Of a stretch of 17,228 bases of DNA, positions 6,818 through 13,619 are shown in pieces. The stretch is from JAGOSA01 sp043718505 (GTDB lineage Bacteria; Patescibacteriota; Minisyncoccia; Phycocordibacterales; UBA9973), in NCBI GenBank assembly GCA_043718505.1, contig JAYSVN010000032.1, positions 1-17,228 of the forward strand, given 5' to 3'. The position numbers were made by a program, and so were the translations under genes. The notes under the pieces were generated by a model that searched no databases, was not told where the DNA came from, and worked only from the letters and a program-made list of their open reading frames with translations. Numbering within the stretch: position 1 is the first letter of the stretch; each line of letters begins with the position of its first letter.

Positions 6818-8089
6818 TTAGTACTCTCGCATCGACGTCTGAGCGTCGATTTTTTTGATGAGATCAATAACAACTGAGACAACGATAAGGAGCGCCGTAC
6901 CGCCGAGAGCGATAGCAGTGATGCCAGTGAGGCCGCGGACGATGAGCGGCAAGACAGCAATGATACCGAGGAAGAGACCGCCGACGAGTGTGATGCGACT
7001 GACGATCGAGGAGATGTAATTTGTAGTTGACTCTCCCGGACGAATACCCGGCACGAAAGCACCATTTTTCTGAAGATTGTCGGACATTTGCTTCGGATCG
7101 AAAGTGACTGATGTGTAGAAATAAGTAAAAACAAAGACAAGTACGAAGTAAACGACACCATAGAGAACCGATGCCTCGGTAAATCCGGCGAGTGTTGTTG
7201 ACAGACTCTTAAGCCATGCCTGACTTGAATTGGCGAAAAGATTTGAAATAATTTGCGGGAAAAGCAAAATCGAAAGTGCGAAGATAATTGGAATAACACC
7301 GGCCATATTAATACGGAGCGGAATGTATGTTGTTACACCGCCTGAGCTCGACATGCCACGTACCTGACGTGCGTAAGTCACGCCGACCGGACGTTCGGCT
7401 TCAGTAATCATAACAACGCCTGCAATGACTAAAAGACCGACAACCAGGAAGAGTGCGTACAGTGGAATGTCACTCGGACTGTATGTAAATGCTAATTGGC
7501 TAACCTCGCTTGGCAAAGCCGCCACGATACCGGCAAAAATGATGAGCGAAATACCATTACCGATACCGAACTCTGAAATGAGTTCACCTATCCAAACAGT
7601 GAGCATTGAACCTGCAGTAATAATAGTCAGGTTTACGATTTTGGTGAAAAGTGTCATATCACCAAGAACACCCTCGCCTGCGAGAAGAGCAATTAAGCTG
7701 AAGCCCTGAATAAGAGCAAGCGGGATAGAGAGCAAGCGTGTGTACTGAGCAAATTTCTTTCGTCCGACTTCACCACCTTCCTGATTCATTTCCTTGAGTG
7801 CAGGAACCATAAGCGTGAGGAGCTGCATAATGATTGAAGCCGTAATATATGGACCAACGCCAAGCATCACGATAGAAAGTGTCGAAAGACCGCCGCCGGA
7901 GAAAACATTGAGCAGTCCGAAGAACTGGTTATTCGCCAGAAAGGCTGAAAGCTGTGCTGCGTCTACGCCCGGAATCGGAATAGCAGAAAAAAGACGGAAA
8001 GCTACAAAAGCCCCGAGTACAAAAAGTATGCGCTTACGGAGAGTTTTGTCAGTGACGAGTAGTTTTAGTTTGTGGGTGACGTTTGCCAT
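6818..8089 (-). CDS. secY: Preprotein translocase subunit SecY
   Basis: SecY is the channel-forming membrane subunit of the Sec translocon, working with SecA, SecE and the ribosome. The 423-residue protein has about ten hydrophobic segments, beginning near residues 21-39. Family signatures are present: ISEFGIGNGIS at 171-181, PLRINMAGVIP at 257-267, and the cytoplasmic loop FVPGIRPG at 345-352. The extracellular loop after the first helix (GVDAAQLSAFLANN) and the glycine-rich plug-like stretch near 59-68 are as expected. It is the last gene of the minus-strand ribosomal unit, 50 bp after rplO, and is followed by a terminator. Usually adk follows directly; here a convergent gene intervenes. 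The start is AATATG without a Shine-Dalgarno sequence. Confidence 0.97.
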   Translation of the reverse strand: MANVTHKLKLLVTDKTLRKRILFVLGAFVAFRLFSAIPIPGVDAAQLSAFLANNQFFGLLNVFSGGGLSTLSIVMLGVGPYITASIIMQLLTLMVPALKEMNQEGGEVGRKKFAQYTRLLSIPLALIQGFSLIALLAGEGVLGDMTLFTKIVNLTIITAGSMLTVWIGELISEFGIGNGISLIIFAGIVAALPSEVSQLAFTYSPSDIPLYALFLVVGLLVIAGVVMITEAERPVGVTYARQVRGMSSSGGVTTYIPLRINMAGVIPIIFALSILLFPQIISNLFANSSQAWLKSLSTTLAGFTEASVLYGVVYFVLVFVFTYFYTSVTFDPKQMSDNLQKNGAFVPGIRPGESTTNYISSIVSRITLVGGLFLGIIAVLPLIVRGLTGITAIALGGTALLIVVSVVIDLIKKIDAQTSMREY

Positions 8090-8139
8090 ATTATTTTCTT
8101 ATTAATTTTTCATGAGGAAAAATTAAATTCAACTAAAAA

Positions 8140-8583
8140 TTATTGCGCGATCTTGCCGCCGGCTTTCTCAACTTTAGCACGAGCTTCTTTTGAGAATACT
8201 ACACCTGAAAATTCAAAAGACTTAGTGATGTCCCCGGTGCCGAGAACTTTGACATGCGGCTTAGCACTCTTGCGGATGCGGATGAGACCCGCAGCAATGA
8301 GTGTGTCCGGAGTAATTTTAGCACCCTTTGGAAATGCCGCTTCAATTGAGCCAACATTGATAGTAACAGGCTTAACCTGGAAGCTCTGGAAAATATTCTT
8401 ACCGCGACCGCGCATCTTCGGCAGTTTCTTGATGATGTCACGAAGCTCCGGACGAAGTTTGCGTCCGGCGCGTGACTTTTGACCTTTGGTACCACGACCA
8501 GAAGTCTTGCCGCGCTTTCCCCCACGACCGACGGTCATGCGCTTTTTATTTTTATTATTTGGTGTAATTGTATGGAGTTGCAT
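8140..8583 (-). CDS. rplO: Large-subunit ribosomal protein L15
   Basis: This 147-residue protein belongs to the uL15 family, a late-assembling 50S protein that binds 23S rRNA. Visible are the basic glycine-rich N-terminal arm (VGRGGKRGKTSGRGTKGQKS, about residues 18-37), which threads into rRNA, and the conserved C-terminal globular part with KVLGTGDI and FSKEARAKVEKAGG. Length matches the family. It follows rpsE after a 39-bp gap, where most bacteria have rpmD (L30); that gap is too short to hold it. secY follows. The start context is AAATATATG with no Shine-Dalgarno sequence. Confidence 0.97.
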   Translation of the reverse strand: MQLHTITPNNKNKKRMTVGRGGKRGKTSGRGTKGQKSRAGRKLRPELRDIIKKLPKMRGRGKNIFQSFQVKPVTINVGSIEAAFPKGAKITPDTLIAAGLIRIRKSAKPHVKVLGTGDITKSFEFSGVVFSKEARAKVEKAGGKIAQ

Positions 8584-8622
8584 ATATTTTTATAAAAATT
8601 TTATGAAATATTGATCAGGATT

Positions 8623-9360
8623 TTATGAAAACATTTCAGCTTCGCGAACGGCTGTCGACTTTTCAACTTTGCGGGTAGCGATCGATGACAGTGCCAGAAA
8701 AGCAGCGCGGGCATTGTTGAGTTTGTTCTTTGATTTCGAAAGCACTTTTGAAGTAACGTTTTTGACACCGGCCAAGACGAGCAGGTCACGAGCAGCTGAA
8801 CCGGCCACAAGACCCTTGCTGCGATTTGGCATGATCATAACTTTTGCACTACCGAATTTTGCAGAAACGTCATATGGGAGAGAACCTTCTTTCGTAAGCT
8901 TGAGTGTAATCATGTTCTTGCGGGCAGCGCGGACAGCTTTGTTGATAGCGAGTGATGTATCAATAGCTTTACCTGTTCCAATGCCAATATTGCCTTTCTT
9001 GTCTCCGATTGCGATAGCGCAAGAGAGTGAGAAACGGCGACCGCCGGCAACGACACGAGTCACGCGACGAATTGAGAGGATCTTCTGATCAAATTCCGGT
9101 TTTGGGCGCTCAGCATATTCACGTCGCGGACCACCACGGCGGGCACCGCTGCCACTACCACTGCGGGAATTACCACCGCGGTAACCTGGTGTACTTGCGC
9201 GGAAACCTCCTGGGCTCGCACTTCTTGCGGGAGCAACTGATGCTGGCGCAGTTGAACTTGCAGCTGGGGTTACTGTTGCAGGCGCAGCTGTTGTTTCAAT
9301 TACTGTTTCTGGGACAATTTCGTTTGTTTCGGTATTTGTTTTTTCTGTTTGTTCATCCAT
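8623..9360 (-). CDS. rpsE: Small-subunit ribosomal protein S5 with long N-terminal extension
   Basis: The uS5 core (double-stranded RNA-binding fold plus S5 C-terminal domain) starts near residue 91 with EFDQKILSIRRVTRVVAGG and runs to the end; GIGTGKAIDTSLAINKAVRAA is the typical core helix. S5 acts in decoding fidelity and mRNA unwinding at the entry site. The 245-residue length is about 80 more than E. coli S5. The first ~85 residues are low complexity: an acidic Thr/Glu start, an Ala/Pro/Thr/Ser stretch, then a Gly/Arg/Ser-rich part (about 51-81), probably disordered. Other CPR S5 proteins also carry extensions. No alternative ATG near the core is supported. It lies between rplR and rplO. 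Confidence 0.96.
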   Translation of the reverse strand: MDEQTEKTNTETNEIVPETVIETTAAPATVTPAASSTAPASVAPARSASPGGFRASTPGYRGGNSRSGSGSGARRGGPRREYAERPKPEFDQKILSIRRVTRVVAGGRRFSLSCAIAIGDKKGNIGIGTGKAIDTSLAINKAVRAARKNMITLKLTKEGSLPYDVSAKFGSAKVMIMPNRSKGLVAGSAARDLLVLAGVKNVTSKVLSKSKNKLNNARAAFLALSSIATRKVEKSTAVREAEMFS

Positions 9361-9379
9361 ATATGTATTGGTTCTATTT

Positions 9380-9769
9380 TTAGAAAGTTAGTCCGCCTTC
9401 TCGTGCGCCATCGGCAAATTCTTTAATGCGACCTGTGTATTTAAAACCATTGCGATCAAAGACCACTTTCTTAATTCCCTTCTCAATTGCGAGCTTGCTG
9501 ATTTCCATACCCATGGCCCGTGCTGAAGCGCGCTTACTGCCTGACTCTTTTTTAGATTCTGATTTTGCTGCACCTTTTGTTTTCTTAGCTTTCATATCGC
9601 TCGTTGAAACAATTGTTGCACCTTTAGTGTCGTCAATAATTTGTCCGTAGATAAATTTGTTTGAGCGGTATACCGAAAGACGAGGCAATGCAGCCGTGCC
9701 AGAAACCTTCGAGCGTATCTTGCCCTTGAGTCTCAGTCTTTTTTCGTTTTTGATATTCTTTGATTTCAT
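9380..9769 (-). CDS. rplR: Large-subunit ribosomal protein L18
   Basis: This uL18-family protein binds 5S rRNA with L5 and anchors the central protuberance of the 50S subunit. The 129-residue sequence has the basic N-terminus (KNEKRLRLKGKIRSKVSG), the PRLSVYRSNKFIYGQIIDD core strand, and the C-terminal VVFDRNGFKYTGRIKEFADGAREGGL signature in pieces. A Lys/Ser/Ala-rich stretch (about residues 59-80) makes it slightly longer than the usual ~117-residue form. It sits 19 bp before rpsE and 41 bp after rplF in the standard order. Start context AAATATATG, no Shine-Dalgarno. Confidence 0.96.
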   Translation of the reverse strand: MKSKNIKNEKRLRLKGKIRSKVSGTAALPRLSVYRSNKFIYGQIIDDTKGATIVSTSDMKAKKTKGAAKSESKKESGSKRASARAMGMEISKLAIEKGIKKVVFDRNGFKYTGRIKEFADGAREGGLTF

Positions 9770-9810
9770 ATATTTTTATTGCTGTTTGTATTTGCAAAAT
9801 TAGATTGTGA

Positions 9811-10347
9811 CTATGCAGCTTTCTTACCCTGCTTGCGTCTAACAACTTCGTTGTCATAATGGAAACCTTTACCTTTGTACGGCTCAGGCTTCTTAAGTGA
9901 ACGAACCATAGCAGTAAATTGACCGACAAGTTCTTTATCGATACCAGAGATAGTGATGTTGTTCTTGGCTGCTGTAACTGTAAGAGTTTCAGGAATTGGT
10001 ACGCTAACTGGGTGAGAAAAGCCGAGAGCCAGTTCGAGGTTTGCGCCTTTAACGTCAGATTTAAAACCGACACCTTCGAGAATGAGAATTTTTGAATACG
10101 GTTCAGTGACACCCTTGATCATGTTTTTGATGTGCGAAGCGTATGTACCCCAGAGTGAATTCATGAACTTTGTATCGAGGTGCTTAGGTTGGAGTGTAAT
10201 TTTGTCACCGTCGATAATCACGACTACGTCATCACGGAATTTCTTTGTCAGTGTCCCCTTCGGACCAATAACAGTAATAACGCCATCTGCCTGAGAGACT
10301 TTAACGCCTGATGTGATATTGAGTTCTTGTTTTCCGATACGTGACAT
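9811..10347 (-). CDS. rplF: Large-subunit ribosomal protein L6
   Basis: The 178-residue protein is uL6, with its typical two repeated domains: the N-terminal half begins MSRIGKQELNITSGVKV and includes VIGPKGTLTKKF, and the C-terminal half contains LELALGFSHPVSVPIP and the conserved end PEPYKGKGFHYDNEVVRRKQGKKAA. It binds 23S rRNA near the sarcin-ricin loop and helps the GTPase-associated centre. Length matches E. coli L6. It lies between rpsH and rplR in the standard spc order; the start is ATATATG with no Shine-Dalgarno sequence. Confidence 0.97.
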   Translation of the reverse strand: MSRIGKQELNITSGVKVSQADGVITVIGPKGTLTKKFRDDVVVIIDGDKITLQPKHLDTKFMNSLWGTYASHIKNMIKGVTEPYSKILILEGVGFKSDVKGANLELALGFSHPVSVPIPETLTVTAAKNNITISGIDKELVGQFTAMVRSLKKPEPYKGKGFHYDNEVVRRKQGKKAA

Positions 10348-10374
10348 ATATTTGTAATTAATTATTCCCAGCGC

Positions 10375-10761
10375 TTACCAAATTGAAAACAGAATTTCAC
10401 CGCCGACCATTTCCTTACGGGCTTCTTTATCAGTCAAAATACCTTTTGGTGTTGAAAAAATGAAAATACCGGCGCCGTTTTTATACATGCGGATTTCTTT
10501 CACGCCCTTGTACATACGACGGGATGGTTTTGAGACACGAGTGACATCATTGATGCGGGTGCCGTTTTTGGCAGCAACCGTAATGTCGAGGAATGGACGT
10601 TCGTGGCGGATCTTCTTTTCATAATCAGCAACAAAGCCGCTGCGCTTGAGGCAGTCGACAATTGATTCCTTAACTTTTGAATGCGGAACAGTCACCGTCG
10701 TTTTACCGGCATGTGAGGCGTTCTTTATCATAGTTATCATTGCTGCGATTGGATCAGTCAT
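10375..10761 (-). CDS. rpsH: Small-subunit ribosomal protein S8
   Basis: This is uS8, a primary 16S rRNA binder in the central domain; in E. coli it also represses the spc operon by binding its mRNA. The 128-residue sequence has the N-terminal MTDPIAAMITMIKNA helix and the conserved C-terminal part with SKPSRRMYKG and AGIFIFSTPKGILTDKEAR, ending GEILFSIW. Length is normal. It is directly after rpsN, 18 bp downstream. Whether it regulates this operon is unknown, but a structured leader lies upstream of rpsN. Confidence 0.97.
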   Translation of the reverse strand: MTDPIAAMITMIKNASHAGKTTVTVPHSKVKESIVDCLKRSGFVADYEKKIRHERPFLDITVAAKNGTRINDVTRVSKPSRRMYKGVKEIRMYKNGAGIFIFSTPKGILTDKEARKEMVGGEILFSIW

Positions 10762-10779
10762 ATGTTTTGGTTAAAGCTA

Positions 10780-10965
10780 TTACCAGCTTGATTTGCGGAT
10801 GCCTGGAATCTTGCCGTCATTGGCATATTCGCGGAAGCAGATACGGCAGAGGCCGAAATCACGCATAAAGCCTCGTCCGCGACCACAGCGAAAACAACGG
10901 TTTGTCTGCCGTGATGAGAACTTTGGTTTGCGCGCTGCGCGCACTTTTACTGAGGTTTTTGCCAT
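10780..10965 (-). CDS. rpsN: Small-subunit ribosomal protein S14, zinc-binding type
   Basis: The 61-residue protein is the short, zinc-type uS14: C24-x2-C27 and C40-x2-C43 form a four-cysteine zinc ribbon, followed by the ending REYANDGKIPGIRKSSW typical of the family. It contacts the 16S rRNA head. The ~100-residue zinc-free type is not present. In most bacteria it directly follows rplE; here an unrelated 85-residue gene and a 267-bp promoter and leader region intervene, so rpsN is the first gene of a second transcription unit. Start context GAATTATG, no Shine-Dalgarno. Confidence 0.96.
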   Translation of the reverse strand: MAKTSVKVRAARKPKFSSRQTNRCFRCGRGRGFMRDFGLCRICFREYANDGKIPGIRKSSW

Positions 10966-11008
10966 AATTCTAAAGGCCTTTTGGGTCTAGAAATATCACG
11001 CTCTTTTT

Positions 11009-11049
11009 CTTTAGTCCTCAGTTAGCTTTGGACTACCTGAAAACTAAAG
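11009..11049 (-). promoter_or_regulatory. Structured leader of rpsN with two competing hairpins
   Basis: In the predicted rpsN leader, CTTTAGT and ACTAAAG (11009-11015 with 11043-11049) plus TCAG/CTGA (11018-11021 with 11037-11040) make a long hairpin. The overlapping pair TAGTCC/GGACTA (11012-11017 with 11030-11035) makes a shorter hairpin that cannot form at the same time. Such exclusive pairing may be regulatory; this is inference from the sequence. The rest of 10966-11080 contains a ten-base palindrome AAAGGCCTTT (10972-10981) near the start codon. Confidence 0.4.
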
Positions 11050-11088
11050 GAGAAAAGCGGATTACCTAGAAAATAAAAGGCTTCTGCA

Positions 11089-11117
11089 ATACTAGCAGGG
11101 TGGGGTTGGTTTGTCAA
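11089..11117 (-). promoter_or_regulatory. Strong internal promoter for rpsN-secY
   Basis: On the minus strand, TTGACA (11112-11117) is a perfect -35 box, followed by a 17-bp spacer and TAGTAT (11089-11094, 4 of 6). The start site would be near 11082, giving a leader of about 117 nt before rpsN. It lies just past the terminator of the preceding gene, as expected for a restart of transcription. Confidence 0.75.
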
Positions 11118-11164
11118 TAAAAGTCTATTGGGATAGGTTCGGGTGATAATTTTGAAAGGTAAAC

Positions 11165-11189
11165 AAAAAAAACCTGCTGGTTTGGCAGG
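11165..11189 (-). terminator. Intrinsic terminator after the 85-residue gene
   Basis: On the minus strand, CCTGC-N7-GCAGG (11173-11189) is followed by eight T residues (11165-11172). It closes the unit of the unknown gene that ends at 11233 and separates it from rpsN. Confidence 0.85.
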
Positions 11190-11232
11190 CTTCCACTTCT
11201 CGCAATTTTTGTATAGCCATTCCTATAATTTC

Positions 11233-11490
11233 TTAAGCCTGCTGCGTTTCCAATAAATAGAACTCGACATCACTTGTATCATTGGTAATATGAATAATTT
11301 CACCAAATAAAATACGGTAGAGTTCTTTCCTATTTTCCGCGTCTTTTCTGGCCTCTCCTATTGTAGAATGTTCAGTTAACGAAGCTTTCCTTAGCCCATA
11401 ATCATCTACGAGCACTGTAGCAAAACCACTTTCGTTCTTAGCGAGATTAGACTTACCATAAAGAACTTTGTTGGGGAGGATTGTTTTCAT
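11233..11490 (-). CDS. Unknown 85-residue protein inserted in the ribosomal operon
   Basis: I do not recognise the family. From the ATG at 11490 the product is 85 residues (MKTILPNKVLYGKSNLAKNE to FYLLETQQA), soluble, without signal peptide, membrane segment or cysteines. It reads as a small mixed alpha/beta protein with a charged helix around residues 45-60. A reading frame also opens at an ATG at 11538, but that codon lies in the -35 box and the extra 16 codons run through the promoter, so 11490 is chosen. The gene has its own promoter, with a palindromic element, and its own terminator. It interrupts the very conserved rplE-rpsN junction, so it is probably a recent insertion. Confidence 0.65.
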   Translation of the reverse strand: MKTILPNKVLYGKSNLAKNESGFATVLVDDYGLRKASLTEHSTIGEARKDAENRKELYRILFGEIIHITNDTSDVEFYLLETQQA

Positions 11491-11515
11491 GATTTGTATT
11501 TTTGAGATTTTCAAT

Positions 11516-11543
11516 ACAATATCACAATTTATTGACAAGTCAA
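11516..11543 (-). promoter_or_regulatory. Promoter with small palindrome, 85-residue gene
   Basis: The minus strand has TTGACT (11538-11543), a 16-bp spacer and TATTGT (11516-11521). The -35 box forms one half of the inverted repeat TTGAC-AA-GTCAA (11532-11543), a possible operator. The expected start is about 11509, so the leader is about 19 nt with no Shine-Dalgarno sequence. Confidence 0.55.
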
Positions 11544-11566
11544 ACTACTCGAGTTATTTCTAAATC

Positions 11567-11595
11567 AAAAACCCCGCTTTTGAGAGCGGGATTTT
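11567..11595. terminator. Terminator after rplE (works in both orientations)
   Basis: CCCGCT (11573-11578) pairs with AGCGGG (11585-11590). On the minus strand the stem is followed by GTTTTTGATTT, ending the rpsS-rplE unit 33 bp after the rplE stop. On the plus strand ATTTTTATTT follows. Confidence 0.85.
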
Positions 11596-11623
11596 TATTT
11601 GCGTTTTGTATTTGAAAATTAAT

Positions 11624-12181
11624 TTAGGCAGCAACCTTCTTAAACGGCATACCGAGATGTTCAAAAAACTTTTCAGCTTCTTTCTTGTTTTTGGCAGTTG
11701 TAACAACCGTGATAGCCATGCCGAAGACGTCGCGGATATCTTCATCCCCTGTTTCAGGGAAAATAGTGTGCTCCTTGATGCCGAGAGTTACGTTACCGAT
11801 GCTGTCGAGACTCTTGCGATCCAGTCCGCGGAAGTCCTTGGTACGAGGGAAAGCGATATTTATGAGTTTCTCGAGGAAACCGTACATACGAGCGCCGCGA
11901 AGCGTTACTGTGACACCGATCGGATCACCAGTACGGATCTTGAAAGATGCGACAGACTTTTTGGCACCACGAACGTTTGATTTCTGGCCAGTAATCTTGG
12001 CGAGGCGATTGATGATGTGCTCATTGCGCTTTGGATCCTTCTTCATGCCGGTACCTGTTGCAGTTGAAATAATAACTTTGACAAGCCTTGGTACAGCCAT
12101 TTTATTTTTGTAGCCAAAATCACCTTTCATTGCATCAAAGGCATTATCATTTTTTTCTTTTACTGTTAGGTGTTTGCTCAT
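11624..12181 (-). CDS. rplE: Large-subunit ribosomal protein L5
   Basis: This uL5 protein binds 5S rRNA and helps form the central protuberance. The 185-residue sequence has the family segments ITGQKSNVRGAKKSVASFKIR, PIGVTVTLRGARMYGFLEKL and RTKDFRGL, and near the end GMAITVVTTAKNKKEAEKFF. Length is normal. It is the last gene of the first ribosomal unit: an intrinsic terminator follows within 33 bp, instead of rpsN. Start context AAATATATG. A GGAG-like string about 30 nt upstream is too distant to act as a Shine-Dalgarno sequence. Confidence 0.97.
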   Translation of the reverse strand: MSKHLTVKEKNDNAFDAMKGDFGYKNKMAVPRLVKVIISTATGTGMKKDPKRNEHIINRLAKITGQKSNVRGAKKSVASFKIRTGDPIGVTVTLRGARMYGFLEKLINIAFPRTKDFRGLDRKSLDSIGNVTLGIKEHTIFPETGDEDIRDVFGMAITVVTTAKNKKEAEKFFEHLGMPFKKVAA

Positions 12182-12205
12182 ATATTTAAAAATTCTGATC
12201 GTCTC

Positions 12206-12508
12206 CTAAATTTCCTGATCACTCTTTCGTGCTACGCGGACAAATTTGTCGCCGACTTTCTTTTTGCCGATTCGCGAAGGTTTGCCTGTCTTACTGTCGA
12301 CTATCATGACGTTTGAAGCATGAATTGGCATAGAGATGTCTACAACCTGGCCTTTCTGACCGCTCTTAGTTGCACGGCGCTGCTTCTTCATGACGTTAAC
12401 GCCATCGAGGATAACACGATTAGCTTCACGCAGGACACGCACAATAGAGCCTGACTTTCCTTTGTCCCGGCCGGCAACTACTATTACTTTGTCTCCTTTT
12501 TTTAACAT
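12206..12508 (-). CDS. rplX: Large-subunit ribosomal protein L24
   Basis: The 100-residue protein is uL24, an assembly-initiating 23S rRNA binder near the exit tunnel. Its N-terminal KOW motif is clear (KGDKVIVVAGRDKGKSGSI, residues 4-22), followed by NRVILDGVNVMKKQRR and, toward the end, PSRIGKKKVGDKFVRVARKS. Length is typical. It sits between rplN and rplE, with 31 and 24 bp gaps, in the standard order. Start context TTTATATG, no Shine-Dalgarno. Confidence 0.97.
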   Translation of the reverse strand: MLKKGDKVIVVAGRDKGKSGSIVRVLREANRVILDGVNVMKKQRRATKSGQKGQVVDISMPIHASNVMIVDSKTGKPSRIGKKKVGDKFVRVARKSDQEI

Positions 12509-12539
12509 ATAAATTTTCTGATTTAATTGATTTGCGGGA

Positions 12540-12911
12540 TTAAATAACTTCCGGTGCTAATGAAATAATTTTCTGGTAGCCTTTTTCTGCAAGCTCACGT
12601 GGCATTGGACCGAAGACGCGGCCGGCTTTTGGATCCATCTTTCCTTTTTCCAAAATCACAACAGCGTTGTCATCGAAGCGAATATAGGAACCATCTTTGC
12701 GGCGAAATGCCTTTGTCGTACGGACAACAACAGCCTGGTGAATGTCCTTTTTCTTAACACCTTTGCGAGGATCAGCAACTTTGACTGAAATGATGACCTT
12801 GTCACCGATGCCTGCGTAGCGACGCTTAGAGCCACCGAGCACTTTGAAAACACGGCCCATGGTACCGCCGGCGTTATCTGTTATTACTACGTTTGTGCCG
12901 TCTTGAATCAT
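12540..12911 (-). CDS. rplN: Large-subunit ribosomal protein L14
   Basis: uL14 lies at the subunit interface and contacts the 30S subunit. The 123-residue length is exactly that of the usual bacterial protein. Recognisable stretches are MIQDGTNVVITDNAGG at the start, GIGDKVIISVKVADPRKGVKKKD in the middle (in two parts), IRFDDNAVVILEKGKMDPK, and the ending RELAEKGYQKIISLAPEVI. It follows rpsQ by 9 bp and precedes rplX. Start context TTTATATG without a Shine-Dalgarno sequence. Confidence 0.98.
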   Translation of the reverse strand: MIQDGTNVVITDNAGGTMGRVFKVLGGSKRRYAGIGDKVIISVKVADPRKGVKKKDIHQAVVVRTTKAFRRKDGSYIRFDDNAVVILEKGKMDPKAGRVFGPMPRELAEKGYQKIISLAPEVI

Positions 12912-12920
12912 ATAAATTAA

Positions 12921-13181
12921 TTATTCTGCAATAACTTTAAAATGCTTATCCTTTGAAATCGGTCGGGTTTCGATAATAGTAACCTTGTCCCCTACTTTGT
13001 GACCGGCTTCATCGTGCGCTTTGTACTTCTTGGAAATCTTAATGTACTTCTTGTACTTTGGGTGCTTCTCGTATCGGGTAACAGAAACAACAACAGTTTT
13101 CTGCATTTTATCTGAAACAACGACACCAGTGAGGGTCTTTGTATTCTTCTTCTCTTTAATTGTTGTAGTTTCGTTTTTCAT
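12921..13181 (-). CDS. rpsQ: Small-subunit ribosomal protein S17
   Basis: uS17 is a primary 16S rRNA binder of OB fold. The 86-residue protein carries the family core TLTGVVVSDKMQKTVVVSV, YKKYIKISKKYKAHDE, and the KVGDKVTIIETRPISKDKHF signature. The first ~15 residues are a short Lys/Thr-rich extension. It starts 8 bp after the rplP stop; rpmC (L29), which normally lies between these two genes, cannot fit there. Start context TTTATATG, no Shine-Dalgarno. Confidence 0.97.
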   Translation of the reverse strand: MKNETTTIKEKKNTKTLTGVVVSDKMQKTVVVSVTRYEKHPKYKKYIKISKKYKAHDEAGHKVGDKVTIIETRPISKDKHFKVIAE

Positions 13182-13189
13182 ATAAAAAT

Positions 13190-13606
13190 TTAGCGTGCAA
13201 TTACTCTCGTCTTCACCGGAAGCTTAGTCCCAGCCTTGCGGAGCGCCTCTTTGGCTGTAGCCTCGTCGACACCATCGACTTCGAAAATAACACGTCCTGG
13301 CTTAACTTCAAAGCAGTAGCCTACCGGATCACCCTTGCCCTTACCCATGCCCACTTCCGGTGGCTTCTTGGTAATTGGTCGGTCAGGGAAAATGCGGATC
13401 CAGATTCTACCAGTTTTTGAAAGCTGGCGAGCCATAGCTTTGCGGGCTGATTCAATTTGTTTTGATTCAACACGAGCATAGCTTTCAGACTTGAGACCGA
13501 ATGAACCAAAAGAAAGTGTCGTGCCTCGGGTCTCCGGGCTGATCTTTTTCATATTTCGGCGAGTGGACTGCCACTTCCTATGTTTTACTTTCTTTGGGAA
13601 TAACAT
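13190..13606 (-). CDS. rplP: Large-subunit ribosomal protein L16
   Basis: uL16 shapes the A-site and is needed for peptidyl transferase function. The 138-residue protein shows the family start MLFPKKVKHRKWQ, the IRIFPDRPITKKPPEVGMGK signature and the ending RKAGTKLPVKTRVIAR. The length is normal, so L29 is not fused to its C-terminus. It follows rpsC after 13 bp and is followed directly by rpsQ. Start context CTATATG without a Shine-Dalgarno sequence. Confidence 0.98.
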   Translation of the reverse strand: MLFPKKVKHRKWQSTRRNMKKISPETRGTTLSFGSFGLKSESYARVESKQIESARKAMARQLSKTGRIWIRIFPDRPITKKPPEVGMGKGKGDPVGYCFEVKPGRVIFEVDGVDEATAKEALRKAGTKLPVKTRVIAR

Positions 13607-13619
13607 ATAGATAGATTAA

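Noticed and set aside
6754..7299. Open frame of 181 codons, minus strand, overlapping secY
   Set aside because: It is a Ser-rich out-of-frame translation of secY; the SecY frame carries all family motifs.
9633..10112. Open frame of 159 codons spanning rplR and rplF
   Set aside because: It is an out-of-frame shadow of two clearly identified ribosomal genes.
10966..11232. tRNA, other structured RNA gene or CRISPR repeats in the largest intergenic gap
   Set aside because: No cloverleaf, CCA end or regularly spaced repeats are seen; the gap is explained by a terminator, a promoter and a leader hairpin.
11491..11538. Upstream ATG extending the 85-residue protein by 16 codons
   Set aside because: The extension overlaps the -10 and -35 boxes of its own promoter.
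11571..11595. Plus-strand gene ending at the rplE terminator
   Set aside because: The hairpin can work in the plus direction, but no plus-strand gene lies to its left; it is best assigned to rplE.
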